Notes: generated by a model not told the origin, from the letters alone. Shown: positions 1-9,300, counted from the first letter of the stretch. The stretch: 64,000 bases of DNA from Neostapfia colusana (GCA_030760725.1 JASWHV010000012.1:40765652-40829651), one strand, 5' to 3'. Program-made: numbers and translations.

Positions 1-1921
1 ATAGGGAAAATAATTATGAAATAGTATACATCATAAGCCATGGTCAAAATATGATTTCAAATTATTTAGGACCAGAACCTAATCTGTTTAGGTGATGTGT
101 ATTACTAATTTAATAATAAAATACACAATTATGCATAGGAATATAAATCTGAAAATATAGCAACTAGTAAATGATAAATGGAGTTTCTAAAATACAAAGA
201 ATTCAGTTTAGGGTTGATAGAAATTGTGAAGGCACATTGTATGCAAGTATAAATGTGGACACCAAAAGTAGGAATCATATATATACATGGTTAAAAGTGC
301 ATGCAAGCCACAACTTAACACACATAAAGTAACCACAACACATATAAGGGTGAATGAATTTCATAAATATGAAATGTGTGGTTTGTATGAAGTAGAAGTG
401 TGAACTATGTCTTATGATTGTTGTTTTTCTTTTGCTATGTGTGATGGTATGAAGTAGAACCTGCTCAAGAGCAAGTTAACCCTTTCCAAGATCAGGACTA
501 CCAATTTCAAGAGCAGCAAGAAGGAGGCAAGTGTCCTTGACCACTTTGATCCTATGCTAGGATGTGTAGATAGAATTATTTGCATTGTCAAATGAAATAT
601 GAAACCCATGCTAGGAAAGTTTCCCTAGAATTGCATTACCTTGTTTCCTTGTAGCTTGGGTTGGGATTTATTTTGTCATGTCATTTATTTACATGCATAT
701 GCTTAGCCATGCTTAGAACGGGATATATGGGATATGAGATCATCAGTTTATTTTACCATACTCTTGAATGAGACATTGTGAATTATGTAGAGGTAGGGAT
801 CAAGGCAAGTTGGATGTTTTGGTTGTGTGCTGGGTGCACGAGACTTGGGTTTGTGTTTGGTACTTGCCTGGATCCTAAGGACCGGTTCATGGAGCATGTA
901 ACCCGGCTTTACAGTGCCAACCACATGCTGAGATGGGTCAGCTTGGCCAATTAATTAGGTGTATCCCCGGCGTAGTATGGGTGTGTTGGATGGTGCGGGG
1001 AGTAGGTGTCAGCTGGACTACCATATGAACCGCAAGGCTCAAGAGGGGGCCACTGCAGCGGGGTTGGAGCCTCTTGTATGCTGTTAGGGGTGAAACCTCA
1101 GTGGGCCCACGCTCGTCGGGAATCCCTTTGTAAAGGCTTCGTAGTGATCTCCTGGCTGCACACCTGGGAAGTGTGAATGTGGAACGTAGCCACTAGCATA
1201 ATGGAGGTTCTTTTAGTCCACCCGGCAACGGGGGATGAAATCACTACTTGTGGGTACAGTGGTACAAACTCTGCAGAGTCAAAACTGTCTTGACAGCCGT
1301 GCTCACGGTTAAGAGCGGCCTGGACTTATTCATGATTAGAGGATTGCTGGTTTTGGAAGTTAAGCGGGGAGCTTAACATTGGAAATGATGTTATGGTCAT
1401 TGGATTATGATAATGGGTTGGGAGATTGGGACCATTTCACCTGTGTAGTAATGTAGGTGCTTAATAAGCTAAGGTGATAGGTATTAATTGCGTAGTGCTT
1501 TAACCATGAGTTCAACCTTTCCTTGTTCTAGCCATGCATGATATAATTTTCCCACACTTGCTGAGTACCATTGGTACTCAACCTTGCATATTTGTTGGTT
1601 TATATTGCTGCTCAGGTCAAGATAATGAGGTGGTGTATAATGACCAAGATTTTGGACCCGAGGAAGGCTTTTAGGTTCATGAAGACCCCCGGGCAACGCC
1701 TGTGATGGAGCCCTAAAGAATAATATTCCGCTGCTAGTTTATTTACTTGTGATGAAGCATTAGTGTCCATTGAGACATTTGCGATGTAAGACTTATTTAT
1801 ATTCGACACCTGGCTTGTAATAAATGATGCTTCACTATTTGTCATCACATGTATGAGAAAATGATCCTGGCATACATGTGATATTCACTTGGTTGTTTCT
1901 TCGGAAAAACCGGGTGTGACA
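1..1921 (+). repeat. LTR of family A, 5'-truncated by the window (3' LTR of the upstream duplicate copy)
   Basis: This is the distal 1.9 kb of a family A LTR, equal to 10306-12226. It ends in ACCGGGTGTGACA at 1921 and is followed directly by E leader sequence. It holds the split reading frame at 458-526 and 1616-1674, three consecutive palindromes at 1268-1308, a hairpin at 1562-1580, an AATAAA signal at 1819-1824 and an inverted repeat at 1846-1880 near the LTR end. Confidence 0.9.
458..1674 (+). other. Split short reading frame in LTR A (exon a 458-526, exon b 1616-1674)
   Basis: Exon a (69 nt) follows TAG and ends at AG|GCAAGTG, the GC-type donor consensus. Exon b (59 nt) follows a pyrimidine-rich tract and CTCAG and ends at a TAG stop. 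Joining 526 to 1616 keeps one frame in phase 1. The peptide is acidic and Gln-rich, with FQDQDY in exon a and NDQDFGPEEGF at the end. The putative intron is 1,089 nt. The same layout occurs in LTRs B, K, E and J. No in-frame ATG is visible, so this may be a spliced leader rather than a translated gene. The exon and intron calls are inferred from consensus sites and cross-family comparison only. Confidence 0.55.
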
Positions 1922-2308
1922 ATATAGTGGAGAGATGTGAGATGCTTCGGCACGTGTTCACATCCTCATATAGGCTGAAATTAATAAAAGAAGATATTTA
2001 GTTCATACACCTTGATGCATATAGTTGGGGGGATCAATTTAACTTATATTTTCTATTCTACTCTACTCTCTCTCACAGATGGTGAGGGAAAATGCCAGAC
2101 GTCAAAGGAGGAACGCTCGTGGCAACAATGAACCACAAGAGGATGGCAATGTTGAAGTTCCTGAAAATGATAACCCTGGGGCTGATGCAAACAACCTTGA
2201 ACGGTTGATGGTTATGCAGAACCAGCTCATGCAAACTATGATACAAACGTTGGGACAGCTGCAAGCCAACAACAACAACAATCCTAACCTCGTTCCTGCA
2301 CCCCCACC
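1922..2308 (+). pseudogene. E leader and gag N-terminus, duplicate copy 1
   Basis: This repeats 12227-12613. A 157-base leader ends in a pyrimidine-rich tract and CACAG, followed directly by the gag ATG at 2079. The visible frame encodes an Arg/Asn-rich start (MVRENARRQRR), then acidic residues, then a Gln/Asn-rich stretch. At 2309 it runs into the edge of LTR B, so this copy never continues into the rest of gag and cannot make a Gag protein. It exists only because of the tandem duplication. Confidence 0.85.
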
Positions 2309-2578
2309 TGTAACACCCCAAAATGTGTTAAAAATGTGAATATAAAATTTTTGGACGTAATGCATGTGGAGAAAAATTCAAACTCAAATTGGAATTCAAA
2401 TTTGAATCAAAACAGAAAATAAAAAGGAAAAAGAAAAAGAAAAATGGCCAATGGGACGAAACCCACCTCAGCCGGCCCAGCAACCCGCGGCTGTTTTCCC
2501 CTCCACCTCTCTCTGCCGCGCGGGGCCCGCATGTCATCCCTCCCCCCCCCCACCCCCGCTTCTCCCCCAACCGCCACC
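2309..2578 (+). repeat. First 270 bp of a family B LTR (duplicate fragment)
   Basis: It starts TGTAACACCCC and matches 12614-12883. It is cut off at the duplication junction, where LTR A sequence resumes after a shared ACC. Its presence shows that element B had already inserted when the duplication formed. Confidence 0.88.
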
Positions 2579-3066
2579 ATTTCACCTGTGTAGTAATGTA
2601 GGTGCTTAATAAGCTAAGGTGATAGGTATTAATTGCGTAGTGCTTTAACCATGAGTTCAACCTTTCCTTGTTCTAGCCATGCATGATATAATTTTCCCAC
2701 ACTTGCTGAGTACCATTGGTACTCAACCTTGCATATTTGTTGGTTTATATTGCTGCTCAGGTCAAGATAATGAGGTGGTGTATAATGACCAAGATTTTGG
2801 ACCCGAGGAAGGCTTTTAGGTTCATGAAAACCCCCGGGCAACGCCTGTGATGGAGCCCTAAAGAATAATATTCCGCTGCTAGTTTATTTACTTGTGATGA
2901 AGCATTAGTGTCCATTGAGACATTTGCGATGTAAGACTTATTTATATTCGACACCTGGCTTGTAATAAATGATGCTTCACTATTTGTCATCACATGTATG
3001 AGAAAATGATCCTGGCATACATGTGATATTCACTTGGTTGTTTCTTCGGAAAAACCGGGTGTGACA
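2579..3066 (+). repeat. Distal end of the 5' LTR of element A
   Basis: It matches 1434-1921 and 11739-12226 with almost no change and ends ACCGGGTGTGACA. It includes exon b of the split reading frame (2761-2819). The proximal 2.9 kb of this LTR is missing because of the duplication junction. Confidence 0.88.
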
Positions 3067-3070
3067 GAGG

Positions 3071-3082
3071 TGGTATCAGAGC
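3071..3082 (+). other. Primer binding site of element A (initiator Met tRNA)
   Basis: TGGTATCAGAGC lies four bases after the LTR end and is complementary to the 3' end of plant initiator Met tRNA, the usual primer for chromoviruses. A donor-like AG|GTAGAAATGG follows at 3110-3119 and is also present at the same place in element B. Confidence 0.88.
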
Positions 3083-3283
3083 CAAGGTTGCCCGTAGGAA
3101 CGTGGACTTAGGTAGAAATGGACGTATTTAAGGGCCCTATTTTCTTAAAAACTATTTTCCAAGGTGTGGGTGGAAAAGTGTTATTAAAGGAGTCATTTTC
3201 TTCATCTTACCCCAACTTTCATTCAAAACATGATTTTTGTTTGAGAATTTATCTAACCTAATTTTAAATTCTTTTGTTTCTAG

Positions 3284-4063
3284 ATGGTTCGCATGATTCG
3301 CACCGCTCGTAAGTCCACAGGAGGGAGAGTTCCCGTAGTTGCCCTTGCCGAAAGAGAGGAGAGTCGCCCAGTGACGTACCTTTCCTACGGATTGGCAGTA
3401 GGAGAGTTGTTGCGCCGTCTTCGACGTATGCTCGAAGCCGCAGGCAATACGGGCAAGCTCATCATCCACTATAACTCCACCAGGACCATCCGTGAGAAGA
3501 GGGAAGAATGGAGTTCGGAGATGAGGATTATACACGAGAATCAGCTGCTGAAGATCCACCATTCTCCAGCTTGTCGAGCAACACAAGTTGACGCAGAGAG
3601 AGATGTCACCTGGGAGGCCATCACCTGCCAGAGTTACATCTATCGTCGCCACTTGGACAAAACTGAGTACATGTATGTCCTCCAACGTGAGAGTGGTACT
3701 ACGGAGTACAAGTACCCACCGGTGCAGCAAGGGACTTCCCATGAGCACATGGACTTGTGCTTGGAGGATGCTGCTATGCTCAGCACTCGACTGCAGGAGT
3801 GTCAACAAGAGCTTCAGGATGTCCGAGACACCCTGAAGGAAACGGAGGCGTTGCTGAGAGCTTGCTTAAAGGCGAGAGAAAGAGGAGATGGGAATGAACT
3901 GTGTGTCACCGTGAGTGATCCATGGACACCTGACTCCCCGGATCGCCGAGCAATCAGGCGTCGTCGCACTTCTCCACCAGCAGCCTCCCCACCCAAAGCA
4001 GAGTCAGAAGGAAGCCGAAATGAGGAGGAAGATCCCGAGGAGCCAGCTCCAGAGGACGAGTAG
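3284..4063 (+). CDS. ORF0 of element A: coiled-coil protein upstream of gag
   Basis: This is an intact 259-residue frame between the primer site and gag. The ATG directly follows a pyrimidine-rich tract ending TTTCTAG, which resembles a splice acceptor. The N-terminal half is basic to neutral with no domain I recognise. Residues about 160-205 have the heptad pattern of a coiled coil (STRLQECQQELQDVRDTLKE). The C-terminus is Ser/Pro-rich, then strongly acidic. Element B has a close homologue and J has a protein of similar plan at the same position. From memory, rice RIRE3/RIRE8-type elements also carry an extra frame before gag. The function is unknown; roles in assembly or targeting would be guesses. 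It stays open although gag-pol of A is broken. Confidence 0.75.
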   Translation: MVRMIRTARKSTGGRVPVVALAEREESRPVTYLSYGLAVGELLRRLRRMLEAAGNTGKLIIHYNSTRTIREKREEWSSEMRIIHENQLLKIHHSPACRATQVDAERDVTWEAITCQSYIYRRHLDKTEYMYVLQRESGTTEYKYPPVQQGTSHEHMDLCLEDAAMLSTRLQECQQELQDVRDTLKETEALLRACLKARERGDGNELCVTVSDPWTPDSPDRRAIRRRRTSPPAASPPKAESEGSRNEEEDPEEPAPEDE

Positions 4064-4364
4064 TGTAGAGTCTTTCCCTTAGCTAGCAAGAGGTCGAGTA
4101 GTTGAGTCGTTACGTAGTTAATGGTGTGATAATGATTGGTGTGTGACGTGAGTTGTGGAAGCCATGAGCAATTGTCCACAGCCTCGTCTTAAGATTGTTT
4201 TGCTATGGTGTGTAAACCCACAGGAAATAATAGTACATTTATTTGGTGTGAGATATGAACCCTCGTAAAAGTATAACAAAGCCTCAACACTTCAAAGTAC
4301 AAACAAATGAAAGTAGTAAGATGATACTAAATGATTTCAAATTGACATTGGTTGATTCTGCCAG

Positions 4365-5804
4365 ATGGCCGGAAGAGGAAAAGGACGTGCTGCCAACCCC
4401 GCCAACAACAACGATGAGGCATGCAACCCTCATCTTTCTGAAGGCCAGGACCGGGGTGGTCGCCGTGAAGAAGTTGATCCTCTCCACCAAATGCTGGAGA
4501 ATCAAAATCAGCTCATCCAGAACTTGACTCAAGTGGTGGCCAACTTGCATCAAGTTCCACCTCCACAAGCTGCACCACGCCAACCAAGGTTGAGTGAGTT
4601 TCTAGGAACTCAACCTCCAAAGTTTGCAAGTGCTGCTGAACCTCTGGAGGCAGATGATTGGCTGAAGACCATTGAAAGTAAGATGAGGATAATACAATGC
4701 CAAGGGTATGAGAGGGTGCTGTTTGCCTCTCATCAATTGCAGGGACCTGCTGCTGATTGGTGGACCGCCTACGTGGCCGCCCATCATGACCCTGAGAACA
4801 TCACTTGGGAAGAGTTCAAGCGTAGCTTCCGCAACCACTACATCCCAAGAGGTGAACTCAAAAACAAGAGGAAGGAGTTTCTGGGACTGCAGCAGGGAAA
4901 CATGACGGTGAGGGAATACCTCACTAAATTTACTCAACTATCCCGTTATGCTCCACGAGACATAGAGACTGATGAGCAGAAACAAGATTGTTTCGTGGAA
5001 GGACTTACCGCAGAGATGCAGTGTGCAATGTCCTCCAATGAGTATAAAAGCTTCCAAAAGATGGTGGACCGAGCATTTGTGGTAGAAAGGAAGCTAAAGG
5101 CCCTAGAAAATGAGAATAAGAGGAAGGCCGGGTGGTCACATCAAGCCTCAGGGAGCAACACCCGCCCACGTATGATGCCGCAACCTACGGGGCAGACGAA
5201 CCGTGCTGCGGTACCCTATTCAGCACCAAGAGGGTACAACCCAAACTACAGGCCACCCGCGGCACCAGCACAGCCGCAACGTCAGTTTGTGCAGCAGCCT
5301 CGCCCCGCATATCCACCTCAACCAGCAGTGCAAGGACCCCCAAACCAACTCCAAGACAACAAGGGCCAGGCACCTAAGGTTGGGGTGCAATGTTTCAGCT
5401 GTGGTGAAGTGGGGCACTACGCCCATAAATGCCCAAAGAAGAAGCCTGCGCCGCCACAACAGCAGAATGTAGTGAGAGGACGGGTGAACCACGTCACAAT
5501 GGAGGAAGCACAAGAGGCACCCGACGTGGTAGTTGGTAAGTTTCCTGCCAATTTACACCTTGCAACTCTGCTGTTTGATTCTGGTGCTACCCACTCGTTC
5601 ATTGCTCAAGGGTTTGTTAAGAAGCATGACCTAGCAACCACACAAATGAACCATATGCTAGCTGTAAATTCTCCAGGTGGAGAAATAAGGACAAGACAAG
5701 TGTGTCCCAAAGTGAGCCTAGACATTAATGGGGTAGTATTCACGGCTAACCTCATAGTGATAGATTCACAAGGGATAGATATATTTTGGGTATGGATTGG
5801 TTGA
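4365..5804 (+). CDS. gag: Gag plus start of protease, element A
   Basis: This 479-residue frame starts at an ATG directly after CTGCCAG, an acceptor-like site. The N-terminus is Arg/Asn-rich. The capsid-type retrotransposon gag domain covers roughly residues 85-235 (WWTAYVAAH, ITWEEFKRSF, YIPRGELK). A Pro/Gln-rich linker follows, then a zinc knuckle CFSCGEVGHYAHKC from residue 343, then the aspartic protease active site LFDSGATHSF from residue 403. Gag packages the RNA and protease cleaves the polyprotein. The frame ends early because one base is missing near 5783 compared with element B, so protease and pol are split from gag. Confidence 0.85.
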   Translation: MAGRGKGRAANPANNNDEACNPHLSEGQDRGGRREEVDPLHQMLENQNQLIQNLTQVVANLHQVPPPQAAPRQPRLSEFLGTQPPKFASAAEPLEADDWLKTIESKMRIIQCQGYERVLFASHQLQGPAADWWTAYVAAHHDPENITWEEFKRSFRNHYIPRGELKNKRKEFLGLQQGNMTVREYLTKFTQLSRYAPRDIETDEQKQDCFVEGLTAEMQCAMSSNEYKSFQKMVDRAFVVERKLKALENENKRKAGWSHQASGSNTRPRMMPQPTGQTNRAAVPYSAPRGYNPNYRPPAAPAQPQRQFVQQPRPAYPPQPAVQGPPNQLQDNKGQAPKVGVQCFSCGEVGHYAHKCPKKKPAPPQQQNVVRGRVNHVTMEEAQEAPDVVVGKFPANLHLATLLFDSGATHSFIAQGFVKKHDLATTQMNHMLAVNSPGGEIRTRQVCPKVSLDINGVVFTANLIVIDSQGIDIFWVWIG

Positions 5805-8800
5805 CCAAACATAAAGGAATTATCCATTGTTCGACTAGAACGGTGGAACTAACTCACCCCAGTGGCACCCGAGTAAAGTTCATAACCATACACGAGCCAA
5901 GGAGGGACATTAAACTAAATCAAGTGGAGGTGAAAGTTTAGGAAATCAGGACTATCAGGGAATATCCAGATGTTTTTCCGGAGGAATTGCCAGGTATGCC
6001 TCCCGACCGCGACGTGGAATTCGCAATTGAGCTAGTACCGGGAACAGCCCCGATATACAAGAGACCTTATCGAATGGACTCCAAGCAGCTAGAAGAGCTC
6101 AAGGATCATTTGAGAGAATTGACGGAGAAGGGGTATGTTCGCCCTAGTTCCTCACCATGGGGAGCTCCGGTGATATTTGTGCCCAAGAAAGACGGAACCC
6201 AAAGGTTATGCGTAGATTACCGTGCCTTGAATGAGGTAACCATTAAGAACAAGTACCCATTACCTCGCATTGAAGATTTGTTTGATCAGTTGAGGGGAGC
6301 TTGTGTGTTCTCGAAAATTGATCTCAGGTCGGGGTACCACCAACTCAAGATAAGGCAATCAGATATTCCCAAGACAGCTTTCGTATCTCGGTACGGACTG
6401 TATGAGTACACTGTCATGCCTTTTGGGCTAACCAATGCCCCGGCATATTTCATGTACCTCATGAACAAGGTATTCATGGAATATCTGGACAAATTTGTGG
6501 TGGTCTTCATAGATGATATTCTCGTCTTCTCCAAAGATGAAGAAGAACATGAGAAACATCTAAGGTTGGTGTTACAGAGGCTGAGAGGACACCAACTATA
6601 TGCCAAGTTGAGCAAGTGTGAGTTTTGGCTGAAGAGAGTTCCCTTTTTAGGACATATAATCTCGGAGGGAGGAATCTCCGTCGATCCCGCCAAAATCGAG
6701 GATATCCAGAAGTGGAAAACCCCTGAAAATGTCGGGGAAGTTCGAAGCTTTTTGGGATTGGCTGGATACTATCGACGGTTTATTGAGGGATTCTCCAAGA
6801 TCTCGAGACCTCTCACCAAACTGTTGGAAAAGGGAATCACATTCACCTGGACGCCACAGTGCGAGACGAGCTTTCAGGAGCTAAAGAAAAGATTGACTAC
6901 AGCCCCAGTGCTGGTTATGACAGATATGCAGAAGAATTTCACAGTGTACTGCGATGCCTCTAGAAATGGGTTGGGATGTGTTCTCATGCAAGAAGGACAT
7001 GTCGTGGCATATGCATCCCGGCAGCTTTGGAAGCACGAGAAGAACTATCCTACACATGACCTAGAACTAGCTGCAGTGGTACACGCGTTGAAAATTTGGC
7101 GGCACTATTTGATGGGGAAGAGGACAGAGATATATACGGATCATAAGAGTTTGAAGTACATATTCACACAGCCAGATCTCAACCTCAGACAAAGGAGATG
7201 GTTAGAGCTAATCAATGACTTTGATATAGGCATCAACTATCATCCCGGGAAAGCAAACGTCGTGGCCGATGCTTTGAGTCGGAAAGTGCAGGTCAATAAG
7301 TTGAGCTTGAAGGACATGCCTGCAGAATTGAAGGACGAGGTTATAAGGCTCAATCTATGTCTAGTAAATAGTGGTGAAGCCATCGCCATGGAAGTGGACT
7401 CCACACTCGAGCAAGACATACGCGAGGGCCAAAAGAATGATGAGAAGATACAAGAGATCAGACAACTCATTAAGGAAAATAAAGCTCCTGGTTTTAGAGA
7501 GGATGAACAGGGAACGGTGTGGCACGGGAAAAGGATCTGTGTGCCAGAAGTAAAAGAGATCCGTGAATTAATTTTGAAGGAGGCTCATGATTCTGACTAT
7601 TCCATTCATCCTGGGAGTACGAAGATGTACCAGGATCTCAAGAGCAGGTATTGGTGGTATGGCATGAAGCGAGATGTCGCGGAACATGTTGCCCTATGTG
7701 ACACATGTCAGTTGGTGAAAGCAGAACATCAACGACCCGCGGGATTATTGCAACCACTCAAAGTGCCTGAATGGAAATGGGAAGAAATCAGCATGGATTT
7801 TGTTGTGGGATTGCCTAGGACCCAATCCGGGTATGATTCAATATGGGTCATTATTGATCGGCTAACCAAGGTAGCTCATTTCATTCCTGTGAAAGAAAGC
7901 TACAGCGGATCCAAATTGGCAGAATAGTACATGTCAAGGATTGTGTGTTACCATGGAGTGCCAAAGAAGATAGTGTCAGACCGAGGGACACAGTTCACCT
8001 CGAGGTTTTGGCAAAAGTTGCATGAAACCATGGGAACCCATCTGAACTTTAGTTCTGCCTATCATCCCCAAACCGACGGGCAGACGGAGAGAACCAATCA
8101 GATCCTTGAAGATATGTTAAGGGCATGTGCACTCAAAAACAATAGGAGTTGGGACAAGAACCTACCGTATGCGGAGTTTTCCTATAACAACAGTTATCAA
8201 GCTAGTATGAAGATGTCACCGTTTGAAGCTTTGTATGGAAGGAAGTGCAGAACTCCCCTATTTTGGAACCAAACAGGAGAAAGCAAAGTGTTTGGTCCAG
8301 AAGTGCTACAAGAAGCCGAGGCGAAGGTGAGGGAGATTCGCAACAACTTGAGGATAGCCCAAACACGCCAGAAGAGTTATGCTGATGTACGAAGAAGAGA
8401 GCTCGTTTTCAACGTGGGAGACTATGTTTATCTCAAGGTGTCCCCTATCAGAGGACTTCGTCGGTTCAAGGTGAAAGGGAAGTTGTCACCTCGATACATC
8501 GGACCCTTTCAAGTTTTGAAAGAAATGGCAAAGTGGCGTACCAACTAGAGTTACCGGTTCATCTATCGGACGTGCACGATGTATTTCATGTGTCACAACT
8601 CAAGAAATGCCTGAGGACGCCTGAAGAGGTGTTACCCATGAATGAAGTGGATGTAGCTGAGGATTTGTCTTATGCCGAGCAACCATACAAGATTTTGGAG
8701 ACAATGGAACGCCTCACCAGAAATAAAATAATCCGGATGTGCAAGGTGCAGTGGAAGCATCACTCAGAAGAGGAAGCCACCTGGGAACGGGAAGATGAGC

Positions 8801-8832
8801 TCAAGGCACAATTTCCGGAATTGTTTTCTTAG
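5785..8832 (+). pseudogene. pol: Pol of element A: protease end, RT, RNase H, integrase, chromodomain
   Basis: The frame reads protease end, then reverse transcriptase with catalytic FIDD near 6506, RNase H with YCDAS near 6947, an integrase zinc finger ending CDTC near 7699, and the integrase core with DDE residues in MDFVVG, SDRGTQF and TERTNQ. A chromodomain lies at about 8689-8825 (ends EEEATWERED). A TAG at 5939-5941 interrupts the protease-RT linker. A TAG at 7925-7927 replaces the Leu codon still present in B. One base is lost near 8525, shifting the end of integrase. Chromodomains bind modified histone tails and steer integration, here presumably into heterochromatin. Confidence 0.85.
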
Positions 8833-8839
8833 AAACACC

Positions 8840-8872
8840 AATCTCGAGGACGAGATTTCTTTTAAGGGGGGG
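8840..8872 (+). other. Pre-PPT hairpin and polypurine tract of element A
   Basis: AATCTCG-AGGA-CGAGATT (8840-8857) forms a 7-bp stem just after the pol stop. The purine tract AAGGGGGGG (8864-8872), which primes plus-strand DNA, follows. The same hairpin precedes the tract in B, E and J. Confidence 0.8.
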
Positions 8873-9291
8873 TAGAGCTGTAACACCCCAAATTTTGATT
8901 CAAAACCCTAAACCATGTTCAGAGGAGAATTTAAAAATTTTTGGACGTATTGCATGTTTTGTAAAAATTCAAATTCAAACTGGAATTCAAATTATACTCA
9001 AAACAAAAAAGAAATGGAAAAACAAAAACAAAAACGGGAAAAAACTGGCCAGTAGGCCGAAACCCGCCAGCCGGCCCAGCTACTCCCGCGCAGCCCGCCC
9101 GCGCGCGCGCCGCGCTGCCTCTCACCGACGGGTGGGACCCACCTGTCATCCCTAACCCCGAGCCCCCGCGACCCCGGACTTTTCTCCCGAGCGCGCGAAA
9201 TCGCAACCGACCGGGAAAGCCCGTCCCGCAGCCGAATTCTGATCCCAGAGGACTCCAACTCGATCACAACAGACCCACCGCCCTCCCCCGG

Positions 9292-9300
9292 CTATAAAAA
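9292..9300 (+). promoter_or_regulatory. TATA box in LTR A
   Basis: CTATAAAAA is followed by GC-rich sequence and, about 50 bases on, CCG|GTGAGC. The same arrangement is at 27016-27024 in LTR K. It is the likely Pol II promoter of the element. Confidence 0.7.

Noticed and set aside
1484..1848. Minus-strand frames of 70 and 78 codons repeated at 2629-2993 and 11789-12153
   Set aside because: They recur only because the LTR recurs. They are antisense shadows of exon b and have no conserved frame in LTRs K, E or J.
3071..3090. tRNA gene at the primer sites
   Set aside because: Only the 3' terminal complement of initiator Met tRNA is present, with no cloverleaf.
3588..3836. Second frame inside ORF0 of A (82 codons)
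   Set aside because: Alternative-frame shadow of ORF0 and not kept in B.
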